A stretch of 64,000 nt of DNA, taken from NCBI GenBank assembly GCA_022818135.1, contig JAFMSR010000012.1:28763387-28827386 (forward strand), read 5' to 3'. Below the pieces are notes generated by a model, which saw nothing but the letters and a program-made list of their open reading frames with translations, ran no database searches and was not told the origin of the DNA. Shown piece by piece: positions 12,482-22,924 of this stretch (positions are counted from its first letter, which is position 1; each line of letters opens with the position of its first letter). The DNA is from Saxidomus purpurata (taxonomy: Eukaryota > Mollusca > Bivalvia > Venerida > Veneridae). The translations under genes and the position numbers were made by a program.

Positions 12482-13797
12482 CAGGGATCAGGAAATTTTG
12501 AAATCTCAATCGGTCCGGACAAGTCGAGGGTACATCGTCAACCTCCCCCCGTCACCCCCCCTCCTCGAAAAAGAAGTTACAAAAACGTAAAAAAAAAAAA
12601 AAAATTGGAAAAAAATGATTTTTTTTTACGTGATTTATATATTTTTGAACCAGCTTTTCATTGTTGTGCATGATCATGGAACGGTTAAAGTATTTAGTTG
12701 CCTCCTTTGGATTCCAAAATGTTTCCAAAAATGAAAATGTTTATCTTCTTTCATTATCTCAAGTAAATCTCACGAGTCGATAAAATAAATGCGCCGTTCA
12801 CGTGGAGCTTTCCATTTTCTAAGGGATAAACTTTACATAATTTTCGCCATAAAAGAATAAGAAACGGAATTTCTAAGTAATAAGAAAAATATCGAGCCAG
12901 TTTTCATAAATAAATATAATAATTTCCAATTGATTTTATCATTGAAAGTGTGTTCAATTTCGATTAGAACTGATTACGTTCAAAGTCACCCCCACAAAAG
13001 TTTTGTAATAATCCATGTGTCAGGTATAGGCAATTAAATTTTTGTCGTCTGGTTTCGTTTTGAATAATTTTTTTATGCTTATCGGGTTGCCAGACCGATT
13101 AACATTATCTGTCGGCTTGCCCTTCCGACTTTCGGAAGCATTTACTACCGGTTGCCGGTCTGGTTATTTGTTTCGTTATTATTCTCCCGATTATTATAAG
13201 CCGGTTTGCCATTTCGGTCATTTGATTTTTTGAACATCGCAAATATGTTGCGTTGTGCCATTTCAACGAAAGGCATTGAATGCCCGAACATGATACATTA
13301 TATAGCCGGCACTATTTGAGTAATAAAAATTAACTCTTGGGTTTTATTTTTTAATAATTTCTTTCATCTGTTTTCTTACCGGTCAAAAGTACACGTGGAC
13401 CGAATCGTTTTTAATTAAACCATAATAACACATAATGACAAGTAATGTTGGCAAAGTGTAGGTAATGATTAGCGGCCTAAAGACAATCGGTCCGGCATAG
13501 AGTCAATCGGAGCTGCAAACAACAAATCAATAACGTGTTAGCGCGCCCGAGGACCAATTAGGTAAAGACCGCCGCGGGTTATTAACATGACACATTTATT
13601 GGGGTATTGGATAGGTGCTAATAACACAGATGCTATGTGTAATTACACAAGCAACTCCTTTTGTCATATTTGAATGATTTTATGACTTTTTCAAAAAAAT
13701 CTCAGACCGATTTTTCAGCAACTTTTGGTGACGTGAATCGGTCCAGCAAGTTGAAAATCGGTCTAGACCTGCAAATTTTCGGTTTTCCTGATCCCTG
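12482..13797. mobile_element. hAT-type element with perfect 8-bp target duplication
   Basis: AACCTAAG occurs exactly at 12474-12481 and again at 13798-13805. The element ends are CAGGGATCAGGAAA on the left and, reverse-complemented, CAGGGATCAGGAAA on the right, a perfect 14-bp TIR. The motif AATCGGTC recurs near both ends and internally (about 12508, 13486, 13736, 13758). The 1316-bp body contains no recognisable transposase, so it is non-autonomous or decayed. It lies within the 12259-16546 element and is therefore younger than it. Confidence 0.92.
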
Positions 13798-13933
13798 AAC
13801 CTAAGCTGCCAGCAGTTGGGGTTTTTCCGATTTTATTGCGCATGCGCTGAGATAAAAGCAGGGGTTCAGTTTGTAAAGGTACACTGAATATCGATATTGC
13901 AGAAAATGTGAACGAAACTATGTCAGATATATG

Positions 13934-15855
13934 ACCAGCGACACGGGAAAATGGGCCTTCTGACAAAATACTTGGAAACTAGCTTTCTTGCATATTTTGA
14001 ACAAACAATATTTCAATATCAATACTGGAAAATTTCAGTTACCTACGTCCAATAAATACAAAACTACAAAAGTTTGAAGAAGTATACCAAAGGTGTCATT
14101 GTTCACTCTAAAAATGACGTCACATACCACAATTTGACGTCAAAACTCACTTCAATTTACATGGGCAGTAAACTATTCCGGTAATCATTTCCAAACAGCA
14201 TCATTTATTCTTGGTTGCAACATTATATATTCTTTCAATATATATCTTATCTGGTTAACTATTTCATGTCTTATTTCCACCATATGCGTTTTTATAAGGT
14301 ATAGCCAAAATAAAAAAAAGAATCATTTCAAATCGCTGTTGCCATAGTAATGGTCTTGGAGGATTTTGAAGCAAATAGTATGTTTCTGTTGAGTAAAATA
14401 TATTAGCTATCAGTTTTTAACATTGTTTTTGCATTTAATGAGGGTGACAAAAATGTAAATTTTATTGGTTTTTAGCTCGACTATTCGGAGAATATGGAGA
14501 GCTATTACAGTCACTTGTGCGTCGGCGTCGGCGTTGCTTCTTTGGTTAAAGTTTTGCCTGCTAGGTACTATCATGCACATATCTCAGTAACCACTTATGA
14601 TATTGACTTGAAACTTTGTTCATGTCTTTAGGGGTGTCATACAATCAAGGCAGATAACTCTTGAAAACATTTAGTACAAATTATGGCCCTTGTTTGACTT
14701 TGAAAATTTGGTTAAAGTTTTGCCTGCTAGGTACTATCATGCACATATCTCAGTAACCACTTATAATATTGACTTGAAACTTTGTTCATGTCTTTAAGGG
14801 TGTCATACAATCAAGGCAGATAACTCTTGAAAAAATTTAGTGCATTATGGCCCTTGTTTGACTTTTGAATATTTGGTTAAAGTTTTGCCTGCTAGGTACT
14901 ATCATGCACATATCTCGGTAACCACTTATAATATTGACTTGAAACTTTGTTCATTTCTTTAGGGGTGTCATACAATCAAGGCAGATAACTCTTGAAAACT
15001 TTAGTACAAATTATGGCCCTTGTTTGACTTTTGAATATTTGGTTAAAGTTTCGCCTGCTAGGTACTATCATGCACTATCTCAGTAACCGCTTATAATATT
15101 GACTTGAAACTTTGTTCTGTCTTTAGGGTATCATACAATCAAGTCAGATAACTCTTGTATAAATTTAGTACAAATTATGGCCCTTGTTTGACTTTTTGAA
15201 TATTTGGTTAAAGTTTTGCCTGCTAGGTACTATCATGCCATATCTCAGTAACCACTTATGATTTGACTTGAAACTTTGTTAATGTCTCTAGGGGTGTCAC
15301 ACAGTCAGTCAGATAACTCTTGTATAAATTTAGTACTAATTATGGCCCTTGTTTGACTTTGAAAATTTGGTTAAAGTTTTGCCTGCTAGGTCTATCATGC
15401 CATATCTCAGTAACCACTTATGATATTGACTTGAAACTTTTTTAATGTCTTAAGAGGTGTCACACAGTCAAGACAGATAACTCTTTGTTTAAATTTAGTG
15501 CAAATTATGGCCCTTTGTTTGACTTTTGAAAATTTGGTAAAGTTTTGCATGCAAGGTCTATCATGCCATATCACAGTAACCACTTATGGTAGTTTATCAA
15601 ACCTTGCAATAGTGTTCAGGGTAAATTTTGTATCAAACAATTAATTTCCAAAAATTAATATGTAGTGATAGTTTTGACTTTTTTATGATTCACTTTCCTA
15701 GTTTATACTTATAGTTGCAGATTTTGTTTTGCTTTATCTGATAAAAGTTTTGTTTTTTGCAACACCCATATAGTCGCGTCTGTCTAGGTTTTGTATCTAT
15801 TATTGTCGAATAATGTAACAAATGTCCGAAGGTACATTTTCGCGCGTCGACGGTC
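13934..15855 (-). mobile_element. MITE copy split by a tandem-repeat insertion
   Basis: Its two halves (13934-14473 and 15787-15855) match the reverse complement of the intact MITE at 17025-17587 almost end to end. The shared ends are GACC-(A/T)-CGAC...GGGAAAAT and CGCGCGAAAATGTACCTTCG. The intact copy shows the pre-insertion state: GGGTGACAAAAATGTAAATT runs straight on to the TTATTGTC...AATGTAACAAATGTCC end. The segment between (about 14474-15786) is therefore a later insertion. Flanking target duplication is unclear (only ATATA shared). Confidence 0.8.
14474..15786 (+). repeat. 165-bp-period tandem array within an inserted repeat
   Basis: It begins TTTTAGCTCGACTATTCGGA. The word GGTTAAAGTTTTGCCTGCTA starts at 14544, 14710, 14875, 15041 and 15206 (one copy has TTTCGCC). 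Related starts follow at 15369 and 15536 (the last is GGTAAAG), giving seven units of 163-167 bp. Each unit carries AACCACTTATGATATTGACT-like, GGCAGATAACTCTTG-like and ATTATGGCCCTTGTTTGACT segments. Later units are more eroded. A related opening, TTTAGCTCGACTACTCGAAG, occurs at about 44275. No coding capacity. Confidence 0.9.
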
Positions 15856-15997
15856 ATATAATTATTTGAATAAAAATGTGTAAAAGTAAGTATATTCAAG
15901 AAATACAATTTTTACATAAATAGACCGTGTAACGGATGAGGCGTAATATAAAATTGATATGAGATAAGTATTTTAAAATATAATGTGTAAAGCAGTA

Positions 15998-16072
15998 GTC
16001 AGAATTGGTCGAGTGGTTACGATCATAGTTTGTCACCCACGCGAACAGGGTTCAAGGCTCACAAGACGCTTA
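15998..16072 (+). other. tRNA-like sequence (degenerate tRNA or SINE head)
   Basis: An A-box-like TGGTCGAGTGGTTA lies at about 16006-16019 and a B-box-like GGGTTCAAGGC at about 16048-16058. The spacing suits an internal RNA polymerase III promoter. A pyrimidine-rich, T-rich tract follows (about 16072-16110). I cannot fold a clean cloverleaf with paired acceptor ends, so a tRNA-derived SINE fragment or tRNA pseudogene is more likely than a working tRNA. Confidence 0.5.
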
Positions 16073-16689
16073 TTTTTTTATTTTGGCTTTCCCTTTTTTT
16101 CTTTTTTTAAGGATCTGCATGAGAAAGAAAAGTCTTTACTGTTCATATTCCATCCTTCTGAACATGAACACTACGTACAAATGTAAATAATGCAAGTTAA
16201 ATGGTGTGTATCTTGAATGGAATATACTTATATTTATTGGGGTTTTTTCGTACATGTATTTAAAATAGTAAAACAAGCACTAAACATCTTTGTTGGGAAT
16301 AGTGCTTTGCACAAAGTTGAGTGCCCGATAATTGGTTGCCCGATGTGGCTTTAAAGAGAGAAATTGTACCCCTTTTCTGGCCTCATTTATAAACAATCTG
16401 TGGACGCAGTCGCTAAACTGACAAGTTTACAATGTCATCACAATACCTAAGTTTATCCTTGGAAAATTTTATGGGTTTACTAGTATTTGTTGCTACAATA
16501 AATACAAAAATGTTCATTTTCCGCCCGAGAACTGGTAGGAATCCAGTATAGCTATGGAAATGTTTATTGATTATAAATCACTGATTAATCCTATGTTTAA
16601 AATTTTGATGGTCACTTTGAACAGTAATATCACTTTAAAGTGATTAAAACTTTGCGAAATAATCATTCACTTTATCAAAAGCTTGTTTC

Positions 16690-17013
16690 CATGTTACTAT
16701 TAGACCCTTTGATTCTGTAAGTTTTTGTTTTACAGCAATACTTTAAAGGTACTTCCTATACACTGTTTACTGTTGTCTGTCAAGTATCCTTTGAAATTAA
16801 AGTCATTTTGCGCTGTTAGACTGTTTCTTTAACTAAGCAAGACATTGAAAGCCTCTTGACACTATTTATCACCTTTTCAATATGTATTTCTAAATAGTTA
16901 TGACATTTTGTCGTGTCATACAGGGTTATTTACTTCACATGATGTCCTTACTTGTAAAATGCTTTTTCATTTTCTTGCCTGTATGTATTTGTCTGTCTGG
17001 GGTTTTTGATCTG
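16690..17013 (+). repeat. Inverted-duplication block 3 (left copy)
   Basis: It matches the reverse complement of about 57850-58165. Shared words are TTTTCAATATGTATT, TTTTGTCGTGT, GATGTCCTTACTT-like and TTTGATCTGTGA, in the same order. The match stops where the MITE at 17025 has inserted, which shows that the MITE arrived after the duplication. Confidence 0.85.
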
Positions 17014-17024
17014 TGAAATGATAT

Positions 17025-17587
17025 GACCTTCGACGCGCGAAAATGTACCTTCGGACATTTGTTACATTATTTGACAATAATTGATAAAAAAACCCATACA
17101 ATTTACATTTTTGTCACCCTCTTTAAATGCAAACCAATGATAAAAACTGATAGCTACTATATTTTATCACGAAACTACTTTTTGCTTCAAAATCCTCCAA
17201 GACCATTGCTATGGCAACAGCATTTGAAATTATTCTTTTTTAAAACTTGGCTATACCTATGAAAAGGCATCGTGGAAAAAAAACAAAAATAGTTACCAGA
17301 TATGATTATATTGAAAGAGTATATAATGTTGCAACCAAAAAAAAAGATGCTGTTAGGAATGTTACTGGAATAGTTTACTGCCCATGTAAATTGAAGAGAG
17401 TTTTGCGTCAATTGTGGTATGTGGCGTCTTTTTGAGTGAACAATGCGTCTTAGGTATACTTTTTCAAATGTTGTGTTTTGTATGTACTGAACGTAGGTTA
17501 CTGAATTTTCCAATATTGTTTGTTTGTTTGTTCAATATGCAAAAGCTATTTCTATTTTTGTCCGAAGGCCTATTTTCCCGTCGTTTA
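17025..17587 (+). mobile_element. Intact MITE with 11-bp target duplication
   Basis: TGAAATGATAT occurs at 17014-17024 and 17588-17598, directly flanking the element. The ends form imperfect TIRs: CGACGCGCGAAAATGTACCT at the left, and CGACGGGAAAATAGGCCT for the reverse-complemented right, both followed by TCGGACA. The 563-bp length and long target duplication would suit a Mutator-like non-autonomous element, which is inference. It lies in the first DDX1 intron seen here, in the opposite orientation to its split sister copy at 13934-15855. The arm at 57.85 kb lacks it. Confidence 0.82.
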
Positions 17588-17598
17588 TGAAATGATAT

Positions 17599-18089
17599 TT
17601 ATAACACTCTTAGTAGAATACAGAAAGGGCTGTAGACATTTTGGGCTATTTGATGGTGATGTATGATTTTGAACAGTAATTTAAATCACAAATTAATTTC
17701 CAATCTATCTGAATCTCTTTTAAACGATGATTTTATGTAGCTGTTTCCCATTATGTCTTGTGTTTAATATTTATACATGTACTGTTATTTAAATCAATGC
17801 TAACTTATATTCATGTCAAAATTAATAGAATGTGTTCACCAAAATTAAACAGCAACTATTTGGATGTTTACCAAAAATTGTTAAATTTAAGAAAATAGAA
17901 TTGCATAAAACTTTTAATGTTGTGTCATAATAAATTAACAAAATTTGTCAAACAATAGAGAATGTTACAGACTGAATATAATTAAAAGGCTAAGAAACTC
18001 ATTCATTGAAAATGTTAATAAACTTTTTTGGTTTCAAGTCCCTAAAATTACAAGCAGTAGCTACATGTATTCCTTTTGACGTGTTTCAG
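17599..18089. other. DDX1 intron, no further feature
   Basis: AT-rich intronic DNA leading to the acceptor GACGTGTTTCAG at 18089. Nothing else recognised. Confidence 0.6.
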
Positions 18090-18162
18090 GATGGAAAAGT
18101 AAAGTATCTCATCTGTACAGATGTTGCTGCCAGAGGTATTGATGTTTCCAGTCTTCCGTTTG
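18090..18162 (+). CDS. DDX1: DDX1 exon B (helicase motif V)
   Basis: The exon encodes DGKVKYLICTDVAARGID then VSSLPF. TDVAARGID is DEAD-box motif V, which contacts RNA and couples ATP hydrolysis to strand handling. The frame follows exon A in phase 0 and ends one base into the next codon, with donor TTTG|GTAAGA. Relative to vertebrate DDX1 the alignment needs no gap. The SSLPF stretch replaces the more usual HGVPY and is the only notable substitution. Confidence 0.96.
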
Positions 18163-18408
18163 GTAAGATTTCCAGTTTTCAGTTGAAAGTAGATGTTATA
18201 CAGTGTAGTTACATAGTTTCTGTATAAATATCTCTTTATTAGTATTCTAGAAAATGTTGTTTTCAGTATACTTACCTTCACCAGCATCTATACAGTCTTC
18301 ATAACATGCTAACTGACCTGCTCTCATAAAAGTCAATAATATCGACTATTTTTATATCCTTTTCGACCTTGTACTGACATGACGTGCATCTACATAAGTT
18401 ATGATGTA

Positions 18409-19279
18409 CAGTTAAACTTTGTTCGCTCGAACTTGAAAGAACCGTCGATTTTAGTTCGAGCCATGGAGGTCCGCCAGTGACAGATCTATATACTGCAGAA
18501 ACTTGAACATAATACACAATTTATCCCAGGATTTATATTTTATATACTTCTAAGAATTAGCGTGTGTTATACACAAAGACTGGACCTCAGAAATCTGTCC
18601 AAGATGAAAAATAAAGGCTAAATCAGTGAATAGCACTCAAATTATTGCTTTTATTTTACTTTTTCCTTTTTGAACAGCTTTTATCCGGTGAGTCCGATAC
18701 CAGTATACCTGACTTTCTTCAAACGAAACACATTTCAACATGTTTTATACGATGGGAAAGCTGATAAAACGTAAAATGTATTTATTCCAATTTTAGTTTG
18801 AAGTGAAAATGATTATATCGCGAACGCATACCTTTCACTACTTTTCTAGAGCTTTTAGTGGCAGCATGTCCTATTGAAAAATCCGTCACTCATTGAATAT
18901 TATATCCAATTCCATGAAAAAATGTTAAATTTATGCCAATTTACTACTTTTTTATCAACATTGTTAAGAAATACCGTTTACCTTAAATTTTTTATTCACC
19001 GAGGTGCTAAAACATGCACCATTCAACAAAGCCCTTCTATTAATACGTCTGATTATGCCTGATGATTGTGACTGACACCTTTCATTGTTCAAGCAAACGG
19101 ATGTAATTGACAATGAAATAGATCTGAAGGGACCGCTAGACAGGTTCGAGAGATCAGGGTTCGAGGTTTCGGAGGTGGAACAATATGATTTGAATAGAGA
19201 TTTGGCCGGTACTGTCAACTGAGTTTGAGTGATCGGTTGTATTCGAGCAAATAAAGTTGGAGCGAACTTAGTTTAACTG
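18409..19279. mobile_element. pogo/Tigger-like MITE in a DDX1 intron
   Basis: The left end is CAGTTAAACTTTGTTCGCTC. The reverse-complemented right end is CAGTTAAACTAAGTTCGCTC, so 18 of 20 terminal bases match. TA precedes the left end and AA follows the right. Subterminal TTCGAG/CTCGAA words are scattered inside. The CAGT start with a TA flank is typical of pogo/Tigger and other Tc1-mariner relatives. The 871-bp body has no transposase frame. It sits between exons B and C. Confidence 0.8.
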
Positions 19280-19392
19280 AATATAAATTCCTGTGCAATT
19301 CATAAATAAGATTTGTTTTCCTTGAAATGAACTTCTTATATTAGCTAAGAGCGTTAACTTTTAATCATGGCAACAATTATTTAACTTTCCAG

Positions 19393-19465
19393 TGATCAAC
19401 GTGACATTGCCAGATGAAAAGCAGAATTACATTCATCGTATTGGTAGAGTAGGCCGAGCTGAAAG
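19393..19465 (+). CDS. DDX1: DDX1 exon C (helicase motif VI)
   Basis: With one base carried from exon B the exon reads [20 protein letters not shown] and then [16 protein letters not shown] is motif VI, whose arginines include the arginine finger that contacts ATP across the domain interface. The acceptor is AACTTTCCAG and the donor GAAAG|GTAATG. It ends with two bases of an arginine codon completed by the A at 24544. Conservation is nearly complete, so this copy is under purifying selection and is probably a working gene. Confidence 0.97.
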
Positions 19466-21109
19466 GTAATGTAACATGTAACAGGTTATATTTGAAACAC
19501 TAAATCTTCTCCAAAGATACTTAACTGTTTTGATTAGTGGTCAATTAGTAATAATTTTGCAACAAATTCATAGGTAATTATCATATATTAAAAAAGAAGT
19601 GACCATGGTCCTATAGTTAATTTGCCAGGGCTGTCCTCGGAAGTTAGGTTCTGTCCAAGAGTAACGTGTATATCTTTCAAGTGACTTTGTAATGTAAAAA
19701 CATTATGGTATCTGTGGCTTGTAGGTCCTGTCCTGGTCATCTAACCTTGTTCAGGGACCATAGGTTTCTATTTGTCCATCATCTGTCTGCAATTTTGTTT
19801 CCCTCTTCCACATGAACAGACAGAGTTTGATTAACTCCATACAATGGTTACCAATACCACAAGGGTATGTCATGCACAAAATCAGCCAGCTACTCCCAAG
19901 GTCAAGGTCACACTGAGAGCTCAAATATTACTACACGCATTTTTGTTTTTGGTATGTATCTTCCATATACATGAACCGATTTTGATATAACTCCACACAA
20001 TTTACCCATTACCCAAGGGTGTGTCATGCACAACAAATAAATTAAAAGTCTTCTGACCACTTGTTGATATCATAGCATGTTTCATAATGTGGTATATAAT
20101 CAACCCAAGAGCTTGTGCCACCAAATGCATTAGTCCATCTATCTTTGGGCATTGAAGGAATTATTCTGGATGCTTCTACTTGATTTTGTGCCTATTTCTT
20201 GAGACAATGTCCTTATTGCAACAGCTGTATCTCAAAATTTATTTTGGTTGTCATGAATTTATTGTTTATCTGCCTGTGTGCCTAAGGGTTCAGTACTTAG
20301 CCCCACATTCTATAGCAAGTAGTGGTGTTTGCATACTATCAGTTACAAACGATCTTGTTGTTAGTATCTAATAGAGGTTCAAATTGTTTAAGTGTGTCTT
20401 TAAGACTTTTTACATTCTCTACTTTAAATCATGAATGGTTCTGAAAGTGTTTATTTTACAAGGGCGTCACAGCTAACTATCATGTATTAATTTAACAAAG
20501 AAATGCCTCTGGTCTATAAGTAACTTGATAGTAGGTTGATGTTCTTGTCTATCATAGCCTCTGTCCTACGATTGATATTCTATGATAAAATGTATCGGTT
20601 TGTCATTAATTTTGCATGTTTTTATTCCCTTATGATTACAGACAAATGATGAAGAAGTAGTTGGATCTTGTTAAAAAATGTTTGCTCAGATTTTGTCGTA
20701 TTCACTCGCTGAGAAATATAGCCCTGGCTGTCTTCTTGTTGCCCTTTATACCCTGTCATAATCATTGTTATTGTAACTATGTAATCAAAACTATGCCTTC
20801 TGAAGTTTAGTAGGAATAATCATCATAGCACAGTTTCTATTGCATTCTAATGTTATAAAACTCAGACCTACCTGTAACTTTAAGACAAAATGAACCCTGC
20901 CCTTGTGACCACCTGAGTTAAGCAACAACCTGACATACACTAGCACTTCATATAACTCCCTTGTAATTAAAGATGATAGCATTTGATCCAGAGTTAAGAG
21001 ACCACCTGTCTTTAGAGACCATCATTTCAGCTTCCTCTGTGTGGTCATTAAGACAGGTTTGACTGTAAACATTAAAAATGTAAATAGGGATAAATATCAA
21101 CCTGGCAAA
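19466..21109. repeat. DDX1 intron with degenerate AAGGTCAAGGTCAC-type repeat
   Basis: About 19750-20070 holds two worn repeat modules with CCCAAGGTCAAGGTCACACT and GGGT(A/G)TGTCATGCACAA, a style common in bivalve interspersed repeats. The rest shows no gene. Near 21000 a short segment with GGTCATTAAGACAGGTTTGA resembles the repeat at 27240-27480. Confidence 0.5.
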
Positions 21110-22640
21110 GTATATACAGGTTTAAGGTAACATATGTTTCTTCTTCAGAGATGTAAAGCAAATGGCGTGAATGTCCTTAAAAGGATATAATTATATAATT
21201 TTGTCCTGACCCATTGCTTCTAAAGTTTGGTTCTCATTCATGTTGAATAATGTTTGTTTCTTATCATAACAGAGATAAATTGTTATTTGCTAAACTTCCA
21301 TCATGCTTGTCTATGATTTCTGCAAAAGTCCAATTATTGTATCGATAAAGTATCATCGGCTGTGTGTTAGAGAACTTCTGTCATGAAATTCTGTTTCTCA
21401 ATAAGTCCTTTCAGTACCAGACTATTTGACAATTCGACCATCAAGACGGGAAATTGTTTCTTAATTACCCATATAATAGACTTCTTATTTATCTTAATAG
21501 AGTACTTAATGTTCTTATTACGGTGCTCAATATTTGTCTGGCACTGTTCAGATAAGGCAATGGTAAATATAGGAATGACTGACAAAGAAAATAATATGAC
21601 ATTTGTAGATTAATGGAAGGTACTTGTAAGCATTCCTCCTTGAATTCCAGCATCATTTACGTATGCTTTACATTCCTTTGCGTATGAATTTAATGACTGT
21701 TTGACGTTATTTTCACAAAGTCTTGATAAGGATAACTGGAAATAGTTCTTCATTTCTATATAGATAATGAAAATACGTCAGTAAATATTGTCTATCGTCA
21801 TTCATTTATATTCATACTTCATACTTTGATGGCTAAGTGCTCTTGTTTGTATTTGTAAAGTAATGGACACTTGTATTTAGATTGCCAGCAATTGATTTGG
21901 CTGTAAAATCAAGAAATTGTTTCTTAAAATCAAGAATTGTTTCCATTGTTTTCTAATATACATGTGATACTCGGGGAAGACATCATCAAGGTAGAACTTC
22001 TTTATGAATTTTTAGTTGATTTTGAATGAAGTGACCAATACAATTGTCAGCTCTGTCGGTAAACGGATGGGCAATGTAAAGATGTTATGACACTTAGGTT
22101 TGAAAGAAATTGAACCATTTATATCAGTGCCTTTTAAAGCTCATCTGATATTTTGTTCAAGAAATTGACTACTGAAGGTTTTCACTTGATTATCATTCAC
22201 ATTGGTTTACTGATAATGAAAATGCCAAATAAGCTGTAAAGCAAAAATATTATTCAGACTTGTATAACATGGGTGTACTATGAATAACCTGATAATTTTT
22301 TGCAGTCTGATCTAATTACCAGTAAGAACAATGATAAATCTCATTATGTAAGTGCTCACGATGTGACCATTATTTACAACTCACATCAGTTTAATTTTAC
22401 AGCCAGATTAATTCTGCTCATGTCAGAAGGTTGTCTGAATAACAAAATCTCATAGGAAGAAAGTCAAATACTTGCCAGACCCAGTGCACTTGACAAACAC
22501 CAAATACATGTTGTTACTCATTAAACACGTCCATCGTAAAAGTATGTTCTCTGAAACTGATCACTCCTGTTGGGAATGTGAAATATGTCCTTATAAGACT
22601 TGATGTAATGTTGAAGTTAATTAGATGCCACAATGCACAT
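21110..22640 (+). repeat. Inverted-duplication block 4 (left copy), longest block
   Basis: This 1.5-kb stretch of the DDX1 intron matches the reverse complement of about 55060-56430 along most of its length. Shared words include TTTAATGACTGTTTGACGTT, GTAATGTTGAAGTTAATTA, TATTTGACAATTCG and AGAACTTCTGTCATG. It has no terminal repeats or frames and lies between two conserved exons, so it is intron sequence rather than an inserted element. By eye, identity is roughly 70% with many indels. Confidence 0.88.
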
Positions 22641-22924
22641 TAATATAAAAAACTACACTGATTCCATATTTGTCTCTGTTGCTGATATATATATATTGAT
22701 TTATTTAGATGAAATCTTGCAAGTTTGCATGATCATTCATTACTTGTCACCAGTGGATGCTCAGGTTAATTAAGAGGAAGTAGATTAAAGTTGGATGATA
22801 TGCAATCTGATGATAAATACTTGAACTTGCTGCAAGAGTAATTAAGAAGAAAAGTGTCCTCTTCATGCATTTCCCGTGGGTGTGTTGGTATTCTTTTCAG
22901 TGTGAATCACTTTAAGAATAATGT

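Larger units (their letters stand above)
12259..16546. mobile_element. 4.3-kb TIR element hosting nested insertions
   Basis: The left end is TA-CTGGATTCCTACCAGTT then ATCGGGCG. The reverse-complemented right end is TA-CTGGATTCCTACCAGTT then CTCGGGCG. The first 17 bases of the TIR are identical, one mismatch follows, then seven more identities, and TA flanks both ends. Inside lie a hAT element (12482-13797) and a split MITE (13934-15855), leaving roughly 1 kb of the element's own DNA. No transposase frame is visible. The paired ends and TA flanks point to a Tc1/mariner-like non-autonomous element. The alternative, two unrelated solo ends, is less likely given the symmetry. Confidence 0.65.

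Noticed and set aside
17187..17513. 108-codon minus-strand frame
   Set aside because: It lies inside the 17025-17587 MITE and is not open in the sister copy.
18001..18227. Single 73-codon gene around helicase motif V
   Set aside because: Only 18090-18162 is coding. The rest of the frame is intron read-through on both sides of clear splice sites.
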